Origin: Qipengyuania polymorpha
Lineage (GTDB): Bacteria > Pseudomonadota > Alphaproteobacteria > Sphingomonadales > Sphingomonadaceae
Length of the DNA: 64,000 nt
Assembly (NCBI RefSeq): GCF_019711435.1
Contig: NZ_JAIGNK010000001.1
Location: 744,001 to 808,000 of the forward strand
Direction: 5' to 3'
This document shows positions 34,038 through 41,573 of this stretch, one piece after another. How positions within the stretch are numbered: position 1 is the first letter of the stretch; each line of letters begins with the position of its first letter. Below the pieces are notes generated by a model. That model saw nothing but the letters and a program-made list of their open reading frames with translations. It was not told where the DNA came from and ran no database searches. The translations under genes were made by a program, and so were the position numbers.

Positions 34038-35589
34038 CCCTTATTACATCACCACCGCGATCCACTATCCCAACGGCAAGCCGCATATCGGCCACGCCTA
34101 TGAAACGATTGCGGCCGACGTCATCGCACGGTTCCAGCGCCTGATGGGTCGCGACGTGCGCTTCCAGACCGGCACCGACGAGCACGGGCTCAAGATGGCG
34201 CAGAAGGCGCGCGACCTCGGCATGACCCCGCGCGAACTGGCCGACGAGATGTCGGGTGCATTCAAGGACCTCTTTGACCGCCTCGACATCACCTACGACC
34301 GCTTCATCCGCACCACGGACGAGGACCACCACAAGGCGAGCCGCGCCATCTGGGAAGCGATGGAGGCCAAGGGCGACCTCTACCTCGACCGCTACGAAGG
34401 CTGGTACTCGGTCCGCGACGAGGCCTATTACGACGAGAAGGAACTGAAGGAAGGTCCGGATGGCGAGAAGCTGTCGCCGCAGGACACTCCGGTCGAATGG
34501 ACCGAGGAGGAGACCTGGTTCTTCCGCCTGTCGAAATATGCCGAGCCGCTGCTCGAGTTGCTGAACAAGCCCGGCTTCCTCGAACCGGCGAGCCGCCGCA
34601 ACGAGATGATTGCCTTCGTCGAGGGCGGTCTGAAGGACCTTTCTGTCAGCCGCACGAGCTTCGACTGGGGCGTGAAGGTGCCCGGTGCGAACAATCACGT
34701 TATGTATGTGTGGGTCGACGCGCTGACCAATTACATCACCGGCGTCGGCTATCCCGATGGCGGCGAGATGTGGGACAAGTACTGGCCGGCCAGCCTCCAC
34801 CTCATCGGCAAGGACATCGTCCGCTTCCACACCATCTACTGGCCGGCCTTCCTGATGAGCGCAGACATCCCTGTGCCACAGCAGGTTTTCGGCCATGGCT
34901 TCCTGCTCAATCGCGGCGTCAAGGAGTCGAAGTCGGCAGGCAACGTCACCGACCCCAACGAGCTGGTCGATCTCTTCGGGGTGGACTCGCTACGCTACTT
35001 CCTGATGGCCGAGGTCGTCTTCGGAAAAGATGGCAGCTATTCCGCCGAAGCGCTTGTAAACAAGGTCAATGCCGAACTCGCCAACAGCTTCGGAAACCTT
35101 GCGCAGCGCACGCTTTCCATGATTCACAAGAACATGGACGGCAGACTGGAAGACTTCACGCCAAACGGCGATGACAAGACCTTGCTCGCCACCGTCCAGG
35201 AAGCCTGCCGCGACATCTTGCCGCGCGAATTCGAGGCGCTCAATTTCAGTGTCGGCATCGAGGCCTGGCTGAAGGCGGTGTTTGCCTGCAATGCCTATGT
35301 CGACGAGCAGGCACCGTGGGGCCTCAAGAAAACCGACCCCGAGCGCATGAAGGCCGTCCTGCAGACGCTTTTCATCGCCATCCGCGACCTCGCCATCGCC
35401 ATCCAGCCGGTCGTGCCGACCAAGGCGGCGGCCGTGCTCGAACAGCTTGGCGTCACGCCAGAACGCCGCATGTATGCCGACCTGTCGGATGAAGGCTGGT
35501 TCGGAGCGCTCGTTTCCAGCGGGTTCGTGGTAAAAAAGCCCACGCCCGCCTTCCCGCGGCTCGAAATGCCCGAGGAAGAGGCCGCCTGA
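34030..35589 (+). CDS. metG: Methionyl-tRNA synthetase
   Basis: This 519-residue class I synthetase has the HIGH-type site HYPNGKPHIGHAYE. The second signature is KESKS in GVKESKSAGNVTDP, with Glu where KMSKS has Met. There are no zinc-knuckle cysteines in the connective region (WYSVRDEAYYDEKEL). The protein ends in the anticodon-binding helical domain and lacks the C-terminal dimerisation domain, as in many alphaproteobacteria. ATG 34030 gives the normal MADPYYITTAIHYPN start. Confidence 0.96.
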   Translation: MADPYYITTAIHYPNGKPHIGHAYETIAADVIARFQRLMGRDVRFQTGTDEHGLKMAQKARDLGMTPRELADEMSGAFKDLFDRLDITYDRFIRTTDEDHHKASRAIWEAMEAKGDLYLDRYEGWYSVRDEAYYDEKELKEGPDGEKLSPQDTPVEWTEEETWFFRLSKYAEPLLELLNKPGFLEPASRRNEMIAFVEGGLKDLSVSRTSFDWGVKVPGANNHVMYVWVDALTNYITGVGYPDGGEMWDKYWPASLHLIGKDIVRFHTIYWPAFLMSADIPVPQQVFGHGFLLNRGVKESKSAGNVTDPNELVDLFGVDSLRYFLMAEVVFGKDGSYSAEALVNKVNAELANSFGNLAQRTLSMIHKNMDGRLEDFTPNGDDKTLLATVQEACRDILPREFEALNFSVGIEAWLKAVFACNAYVDEQAPWGLKKTDPERMKAVLQTLFIAIRDLAIAIQPVVPTKAAAVLEQLGVTPERRMYADLSDEGWFGALVSSGFVVKKPTPAFPRLEMPEEEAA

Positions 35590-36365
35590 TGCTTGTCGAT
35601 AGCCACTGCCATCTCGAATACGAGGGGCTGGTCGAGAACCAGTCCGACGTGCTCGACCGCGCGCGCGGGGCAGGGGTGGGGGCCTTCCTTAACATCTCGA
35701 CCAAACGCGCCGAATGGGCGCAGGTGGTAGGGACCGCCAATGCCAAACCCGATGTCTGGGCCAGCGTCGGCATCCATCCGCACAACGCCGATGCACATCC
35801 CGACCTGACTCGCGAAGAATTGCTCGAAGCGACGCGGGACTCGCGCGTTATCGGCATGGGCGAGACCGGTCTCGATTATTATTACGACAAGTCCGACCGC
35901 GCCGAGCAGCAGCGCCTGTTCCGCATCCACATCGATGTCGCGCGCGAAACTGGGCTTCCGGTTATCATCCACACGCGCGACGCCGAGGACGATACTCTCG
36001 CCATCCTCGCCGACGAGATGGGGAAGGGGGCATTCCCCGCGCTCATCCACTGTTTCACCGCTTCGGCAGAGTTTGGCGAGAAGGTGCTGGAGCTCGGCCT
36101 TTCGATTTCGATCTCGGGCATCGTGACATTCAAGAACGCGAAGGACCTGCAGGATGTCGCCAAAAGCGTGCCGCAGGACCGTTTGCTGGTCGAAACCGAC
36201 AGCCCGTTCCTTGCGCCGGTCCCGCATCGCGGAAAGCCTTGCGAGCCGGGTTTCGTGCGCGATACCGCCTGCTTCATCGCCGATCTGCGCGGCGAAACGC
36301 TCGAAGAACTGGCGGAATACACCACGCGCAATTTCTACACGCTGTTCAGCAAGGCGGCTTCGTGA
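35589..36365 (+). CDS. tatD: TatD family metal-dependent hydrolase
   Basis: This 258-residue TIM-barrel nuclease has metal ligands in DSHCHLEYEG (HxH), GIHPHNAD, GETGLDYYYD, VIIHTRDAEDD and a final Asp in VETDSPFLAPVPHRGKPCEPG. TatD proteins are Mg-dependent 3-prime exonucleases of DNA and RNA; the YcfH-like branch is usual beside holB. The ATG overlaps the metG stop by one base (TGATG), so translation is coupled. Confidence 0.94.
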   Translation: MLVDSHCHLEYEGLVENQSDVLDRARGAGVGAFLNISTKRAEWAQVVGTANAKPDVWASVGIHPHNADAHPDLTREELLEATRDSRVIGMGETGLDYYYDKSDRAEQQRLFRIHIDVARETGLPVIIHTRDAEDDTLAILADEMGKGAFPALIHCFTASAEFGEKVLELGLSISISGIVTFKNAKDLQDVAKSVPQDRLLVETDSPFLAPVPHRGKPCEPGFVRDTACFIADLRGETLEELAEYTTRNFYTLFSKAAS

Positions 36366-37129
36366 AGCTGATCATGCTTGGCTCGGGCACGTCGACCGGC
36401 GTGCCGCGCGTCGGGAATGACTGGGGCTCCTGCGACCCGAACGAACCGAAGAACCGCCGTACGCGCGTCTCCATCATTGTCGAGAACAACGCCGGTCAGC
36501 GCATCCTCGTTGACACCTCCACCGACTTGCGCGCCCAGCTGCTCGCCAACAACATCCCCAAGGTCGATGCCGTCTTCTGGACGCATGACCACGCCGACCA
36601 TTGCCATGGCATCGATGATCTGCGGGTCATGCGGTATGACCGGAGCAATCCCATGCCCGGCTTTGCAGGTCGCGTGACATGCGAGAGGTTGCGCCGGCGC
36701 TTCGATTACGTTTTCGAGGGCCAGTTCGGCTATCCCACCATCGTGGACTTGCGAGAAACCTCGCAAGCCCAGATGGTTGCTGGTTTTTCCTTTGATGATG
36801 TCGAGATGCCGCACGGTCCGGTCAAAAGCACCGGTTTCCGGTTCGAAGCCGATGGCAAGAGCGTGGTCTACGCCACCGATTTCAGCGAAATCACGCCGGC
36901 GATGGTCAAGTGCTTCAAGGGTTGCGACTTGTTGGTCGTCGATTGCCTTCGCGAGCGACCGCATCCGACGCATGCGCATCTGGAGATGGCGTTGGACCTT
37001 GCGCGCCGGGTCAAGGCCAAGCGGACGGTGCTCACGCATCTGGACAAGTCGATGGATTACGCCACGATAGCCGCCAAGGTGCCGAAAGGTGTCACGGTTG
37101 GCTACGATGGATTGGAGGTCGCAATATGA
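36362..37129 (+). CDS. Metallo-beta-lactamase-fold hydrolase, PhnP-like
   Basis: This 255-residue protein has GSGTSTGVPRVG at the N-terminus and the metal motif HDHADHCHGIDDLR (HxHxDH). Later ligands are HGPVKSTGF, YATDFSE and LTHLDKSMD. This matches the PhnP-like phosphodiesterase branch of the beta-lactamase fold. The substrate is not defined; relatives act on cyclic phosphodiesters. The GTG start overlaps the tatD stop by four bases, and the stop overlaps the next small gene. Confidence 0.9.
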   Translation: MKLIMLGSGTSTGVPRVGNDWGSCDPNEPKNRRTRVSIIVENNAGQRILVDTSTDLRAQLLANNIPKVDAVFWTHDHADHCHGIDDLRVMRYDRSNPMPGFAGRVTCERLRRRFDYVFEGQFGYPTIVDLRETSQAQMVAGFSFDDVEMPHGPVKSTGFRFEADGKSVVYATDFSEITPAMVKCFKGCDLLVVDCLRERPHPTHAHLEMALDLARRVKAKRTVLTHLDKSMDYATIAAKVPKGVTVGYDGLEVAI

Positions 37130-37311
37130 ATATGGACGGCGGGACGATTGCCTGGGCCGCGATGATGAGCGCGCTGGTCGTGGCTTATGTGGTCGGGATG
37201 AAGCGCGACCCGAGTTTGAACAGCACCAAGCTCATCAAGATGGCGGCCATCTGGGTCGCGATCATCGTTGGGGCGTATCTTCTGGTGAGTACGCTCACCG
37301 GGATGTCTTGA
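37126..37311 (+). CDS. Small two-helix membrane protein
   Basis: This 61-residue protein has two membrane helices (TIAWAAMMSALVVAYVVGM and MAAIWVAIIVGAYLLVSTL) joined by a short basic loop (KRDPSLNSTKLIK). It is of no recognised family. The ATGA overlap with the upstream hydrolase and the closely packed string make it a real gene despite its size. It ends the overlapping run begun at dacC. An AT-rich spacer follows. Confidence 0.65.
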   Translation: MNMDGGTIAWAAMMSALVVAYVVGMKRDPSLNSTKLIKMAAIWVAIIVGAYLLVSTLTGMS

Positions 37312-37389
37312 GCTGCTGCCTAAACGAATTTAACATAATATATATTATCACTTTCAAGTTCAAAGCTAAGGCAAACGCCAAGTTGACCC

Positions 37390-38151
37390 ATGTCTGACGA
37401 TCTGGACCGCCTCCTCCGCATCATGGCCCGCTTGCGCGACCCGGAGCGCGGTTGCGAATGGGATACTGCGCAGGATTTCTCGACCATCGCGCCGTACACG
37501 ATCGAGGAAGCTTACGAGGTCGCCGATGCCATCGAGCGTTCCGACATGGAGGACTTGCGCGGCGAACTCGGCGATTTGCTGTTCCAGGTCGTGTTCCACG
37601 CAAGGATGGCCGAGGAAGCCGGTCACTTCGCCTTCTGCGATGTGGCGAAAACCATCGCCGACAAGATGGAAGCCCGTCATCCGCATATCTTCGGCGACGA
37701 AGGCGGCGTGATGGAGGAAGGCCGCTGGGAGGATTTGAAGGCGGCTGAACGTGAAGCTGCCGGGACCAAGGGTGCGCTCGATGGTGTCGCTCTCGCATTG
37801 CCGGCACTCCTGCGCGCGCAAAAGCTCCAGAAGCGCGCTGCCCGGCACGGCTTCGACTGGCCCGACGTCACGGGGCCTCGTGACAAGGTTCTGGAAGAGA
37901 TTGAGGAGCTTGCCGAGGCTACTTCAGGTGAAATCGAGGAAGAGGCTGGCGATTTCCTCTTCGCTGCCGTCAACCTCGTCCGGGCTTATGGCGTCGATGC
38001 GGAAGGTGCGTTGAGAGCGGCCAACGCCAAGTTCGAGCGCCGTTTCCGGGCAATGGAAGAATTGGCGGGCGGTGACTTTGCCGAGCGCGACCTCGATGCA
38101 CAGGAGGCCCTGTGGCAGGAGGTCAAGCGCCGCGAGAAAACCGGCTTATAG
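37390..38151 (+). CDS. mazG: Nucleoside triphosphate pyrophosphohydrolase MazG
   Basis: This 253-residue enzyme hydrolyses NTPs to NMPs and pyrophosphate and lowers (p)ppGpp-driven toxicity in some bacteria. It has two MazG domains. The first carries the metal motif IEEAYEVADAIE and ELGDLLFQVVFHA, and the second EEIEELAEATSG with EEEAGDFLFAAVNLVR. It is a little shorter than E. coli MazG (263). An AT-rich spacer precedes it, so it likely has its own promoter. It ends overlapping the convergent hflX stop by six bases. Confidence 0.94.
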   Translation: MSDDLDRLLRIMARLRDPERGCEWDTAQDFSTIAPYTIEEAYEVADAIERSDMEDLRGELGDLLFQVVFHARMAEEAGHFAFCDVAKTIADKMEARHPHIFGDEGGVMEEGRWEDLKAAEREAAGTKGALDGVALALPALLRAQKLQKRAARHGFDWPDVTGPRDKVLEEIEELAEATSGEIEEEAGDFLFAAVNLVRAYGVDAEGALRAANAKFERRFRAMEELAGGDFAERDLDAQEALWQEVKRREKTGL

Positions 38152-39450
38152 GGTTTCGAACTGGCCCAGTTCCTTGGGATTGAGCCTGACGATGAAGCGG
38201 CGGCGTGGGCCATCGTCGCCCTCACCCGCCTCCTCCTCTTCGAGAACTTCGCCATGAGCGTGTAGCCACGCAATGCGGCGCCCGTCGCTCGCGGCGAGTT
38301 CGAATTCATGCACCGACGCGCGTGCCGTCAGCATTTCGCCGAGTTTCTGCAGCAAATCATCGACGCCCTCGCCGGTCATTGCGGAGACTGCGACGATGTC
38401 CTCGTTTGAAGCTGCGACGTCGCCCAATTCCTCGGCGCGCTCCTCGTCCAGAAGGTCCCACTTGTTCCAGACTTCGAGGATGGGGATGCTCGAGGTGCCC
38501 CCCTCCCCCTCGATGACTTCAAGGTCGGTGAGCACCCGCAAGACCTGCGCTTTCTGCGCATCGGCCGATGGGTTCGACATGTCCCGGACATGGCAGATGA
38601 CATCCGCCGCCGTGACTTCTTCCAACGTGGCGCGGAAAGCGGCGACGAGTTGGGTCGGCAGGTCGGAGATGAAGCCGACAGTGTCCGATAGAATGGCCTT
38701 CTCGACACCGGGCAGGCCGATGGCGCGCATGGTCGGGTCGAGCGTGGCGAAGAGCAGGTCTTCGGCCATCACCTCCGCGCCGGTCAGGCGGTTAAAAAGC
38801 GTCGATTTCCCGGCGTTTGTATAGCCGACCAGCGCGACCACCGGCCAGGGCGCACGTTCGCGGCGCTCGCGGTGGAGGCCGCGGGTCTTGCGGACTTGCT
38901 CCAGCTCCTTGCGCAGGCGCCCCATGCGCTGGCGGATCATCCTGCGGTCGGCCTCAATCTGCGTCTCGCCCGGGCCGCCAAGGAAACCGAAGCCACCGCG
39001 CTGGCGCTCGAGGTGCGTCCAGCTACGCACGAGGCGGCTCTGCTGGTAATCGAGATGGGCAAGTTCGACCTGCAAACGGCCTTCTGCGGTTGCTGCGCGT
39101 TCGCCGAAGATTTCGAGGATGAGGCCGGTACGGTCGATGACCTTGCGGCTCAGCTTCTCTTCCAGATTGCGCTGCTGGATCGGGCTGAGCGCGCCGTCCA
39201 CCACGACGAGTTCCGCCTCGTGCTGTTCGCAGGCGATCCGGATATTCTCGACCTGGCCCGCACCGAAAAGCAGGTTGGGTTTGACCTCGCGAACCGGCAG
39301 CACGAAGCTGTCCTCAATCTCGATACCGATGGCGAGCGCAAGCCCTTCGGCCTCGCGCAGGCGGCTGTCCGCGTCGAGGTCGTAGCGCATTCCGCGGATG
39401 TCGGGGCACACGACAAGGGCCCGCGCACCGCGCGAGACCTCGCCTAGCAA
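38146..39450 (-). CDS. hflX: Ribosome-associated GTPase HflX
   Basis: This 434-residue GTPase splits stalled ribosomes under stress. After an N-terminal HflX domain with GAGQVENIRIACEQHEAELVVVDGALSP and GFGFLGGPGETQIEADRR comes the G domain: G1 GYTNAGKSTLFN, G3 DTVGFI, and G4 NKWD. The listed start is TTG 39450, the only accepted start in frame. A CTG at 39466-39468 would read [14 protein letters not shown] and overlap the hfq stop by four bases, making it an alternative. It is downstream of hfq on the same strand, the usual hfq-hflX order. Confidence 0.94.
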   Translation of the reverse strand: MLGEVSRGARALVVCPDIRGMRYDLDADSRLREAEGLALAIGIEIEDSFVLPVREVKPNLLFGAGQVENIRIACEQHEAELVVVDGALSPIQQRNLEEKLSRKVIDRTGLILEIFGERAATAEGRLQVELAHLDYQQSRLVRSWTHLERQRGGFGFLGGPGETQIEADRRMIRQRMGRLRKELEQVRKTRGLHRERRERAPWPVVALVGYTNAGKSTLFNRLTGAEVMAEDLLFATLDPTMRAIGLPGVEKAILSDTVGFISDLPTQLVAAFRATLEEVTAADVICHVRDMSNPSADAQKAQVLRVLTDLEVIEGEGGTSSIPILEVWNKWDLLDEERAEELGDVAASNEDIVAVSAMTGEGVDDLLQKLGEMLTARASVHEFELAASDGRRIAWLHAHGEVLEEEEAGEGDDGPRRRFIVRLNPKELGQFETL

Positions 39451-39464
39451 ATCGTCGTCGAAAC

Positions 39465-40004
39465 TCAGTTTTCGTCTTCTTCTTCCCAGTCCTCGGTCAA
39501 ATCGACCGGAGTGGCTGGCTGGATGGTGGAGACCGCATGCTTGTAGGCGAGCTGCACATAGCCATCACGCTCGAGCAGCATGCAGAACAGGTCATAGGCC
39601 GCGATCACGCCCTGCAGCATTACGCCGTTGACGAGGAACATCGTCACCTGCGCCTCTGCTTCGCGCACGCGGCTGAGGAAAACGTCCTGCAGCAGGCGTT
39701 GCTTGGCATTGCTACCCTGGCTGGCAAATTGCGCCGCATCGATGGGCTGGCCGGGCATGATCGTGCTGACCGCATGTTTGTAGACCAGCTGCGACTGCCC
39801 GTCCCGCCGCAGCAGGATGGAGAAATTGTCGAACCAGGTCACGATACCCTGAAGCTTCACGCCCTTCACGAGAAAGACGGTGACGGGTGTCTTGTTCTTG
39901 CGCAGCAGGTTTAGAAATGCGTCCTGCAGGCTCGGCTGCTTGCCCTTTGGCGCGGGCGGTTGCTGAGGCCTCGGGCGGGCCGATAGGGTGCGTTCGCCAG
40001 ACAT
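39465..40004 (-). CDS. hfq: RNA chaperone Hfq with two tandem Sm domains
   Basis: This 179-residue protein has two complete Hfq domains. Sm1 covers residues 24-83 ([20 protein letters not shown] to YKHAVST, 75-81). Sm2 covers 104-163 ([20 protein letters not shown] to YKHAVST, 154-160). A Pro/Lys-rich N-terminus and an acidic C-terminus (EDWEEEDEN) flank them. Ordinary Hfq is one domain of 70-100 residues forming a hexamer, so this should assemble a ring from three chains (inference). It mediates sRNA-mRNA pairing. ATG 40002-40004 has an AAGGAGA site. It lies between ntrX and hflX. Confidence 0.96.
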   Translation of the reverse strand: MSGERTLSARPRPQQPPAPKGKQPSLQDAFLNLLRKNKTPVTVFLVKGVKLQGIVTWFDNFSILLRRDGQSQLVYKHAVSTIMPGQPIDAAQFASQGSNAKQRLLQDVFLSRVREAEAQVTMFLVNGVMLQGVIAAYDLFCMLLERDGYVQLAYKHAVSTIQPATPVDLTEDWEEEDEN

Positions 40005-40188
40005 CTTGCGTGTCTCCTTATTGTTGGCGGCCGCTTTGCGGTCCGCGATCTGGACGCTCCCACCGCGTCCGGGCACCAGACATTACGTCCGGATTTGAAA
40101 CGCAATGTGCCGATTGGAGTGCCCGAGGGCAATAAATAAATATTTCCGAGGCTTCTGGACGAAATTGGGCGCCAGTGGGTGTGATGCC

Positions 40189-41571
40189 TTATTGGCTTCC
40201 GCCACCCTTGCGTTCGGCCATGCCCAGGAGCTTCAGCTTGCGGTGCAAGGCCGAGCGCTCCATCCCGATGAAACTCGCTGTCTTGGAGATATTGCCCGAG
40301 AAGCGGCGGATCTGGATAGCGAGATATTCACGCTCGAAGCTCTCACGTGCTTCGCGCAAGGGTGCGCCCATCAGCGCCGCCATGCCGGTGTTTCCGGCTG
40401 CACTGCCTCCCGAGATTTCTTCGGACAGCATTTCGGCCTCGACGGTTTCCAACTGGTCGCGCGGCGTCAGGATGATGGTACGCTCGACTACATTGCGCAG
40501 CTGGCGAACGTTGCCCGGCCAGTCATAGGCCTGCAGCGCAGCCATCGCTTCCTCGCTGATGGCGGGCGGGCGGATGCCCTGCTCCGTTGCGTAGCGGGCA
40601 AAGAAATATTCGGCGAGCGCCGGGATGTCGTCACGCCGCTCGGCCAGCGAGGGGATTTCGACCGGCACGACGTTGAGGCGGTAGAAGAGGTCTTCGCGGA
40701 AGTTCTTTTCCTCCATCTCCTTGGCGAGGTCGCGAGCGGTCGAGGAAACGACACGCACGTCCACACCGATCTGCCGCGTCCCGCCGACGCGCACGAAGCT
40801 CTGTTCGGTCAGGACGCGCAGGATACGGGCCTGAGTCGAGAGCGGCATGTCGGCCACCTCGTCGAGGTAGAGAGTGCCGCCGTCTGCAGTTTCCAGCAGG
40901 CCGGGCCGAACCAGCTTGCCGTCGGCTTCCTCGCCGAACAATTCCTCTTCGAAGCGCTCGGGTGTGATGCGCGCGGAATTGACGATGACGAAGGGTTTGT
41001 CCCCGCGCGTGGACCAGCTGTGAAGCAGGCGCGCGGCCACTTCCTTGCCCGATCCTGCAGGACCGCTGATGAGCACGCGGCTGCCGGTCTGCGCCACGCG
41101 TTTCAACGTGGCACGGACGTTGTTTATTACCGCGGAGTTGCCGGTAAACTCGCCCCCCTCGCCCAAGCCTTCGCGCAGGCGTGTGTTCTCGCGGCGCAGG
41201 CGTTCGGTCTCGGTGGCACGTTCGACGAGGTGGAGCAGGCGCTCGGCCTCGAAGGGCTTTTCGATGAAGTCCATCGCCCCGCGGCTCACCGCGCTCACCG
41301 CCGTGTCGATATTGCCGTGGCCGGAAAAGATGATGACCGGCAATTCGGGCTCACGCAGCTTGATCGCGTCGAGCACTTCCAGCCCATCCATCTGGCTGCC
41401 GTGGAGCCACACGTCGAGCAGTACGAGGCTCGGCCGCTTCTCGTCGACCGCGTCGAGTGCAGAGGCGCTGTCGGCGGCGGTGCGGCATTCATAGCCCTCG
41501 TCGCTCAGCACGCCTGCAACCAGTTCGCGGATGTCGCGCTCGTCGTCGACGATGAGGATGTCCAGTGCCAT
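40189..41571 (-). CDS. ntrX: Response regulator NtrX
   Basis: This 460-residue regulator has a receiver domain (residues 1-120) with DDE near 9-11, phosphate-accepting Asp in VLLDVWLHG and Lys in EKPFE. An AAA+ domain (Walker A GPAGSGKE, Walker B LYLDEVADM) and a Fis-type DNA-binding tail (ISKTASFIGMERSALHRKLKLLG) follow. The sigma-54 contact motif GAFTGA is absent: the corresponding segment reads FGEEADGKLVRPG, so direct sigma-54 activation is doubtful. It pairs with NtrY, two bases upstream on the same strand. Confidence 0.94.
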   Translation of the reverse strand: MALDILIVDDERDIRELVAGVLSDEGYECRTAADSASALDAVDEKRPSLVLLDVWLHGSQMDGLEVLDAIKLREPELPVIIFSGHGNIDTAVSAVSRGAMDFIEKPFEAERLLHLVERATETERLRRENTRLREGLGEGGEFTGNSAVINNVRATLKRVAQTGSRVLISGPAGSGKEVAARLLHSWSTRGDKPFVIVNSARITPERFEEELFGEEADGKLVRPGLLETADGGTLYLDEVADMPLSTQARILRVLTEQSFVRVGGTRQIGVDVRVVSSTARDLAKEMEEKNFREDLFYRLNVVPVEIPSLAERRDDIPALAEYFFARYATEQGIRPPAISEEAMAALQAYDWPGNVRQLRNVVERTIILTPRDQLETVEAEMLSEEISGGSAAGNTGMAALMGAPLREARESFEREYLAIQIRRFSGNISKTASFIGMERSALHRKLKLLGMAERKGGGSQ

Positions 41572-41573
41572 AG

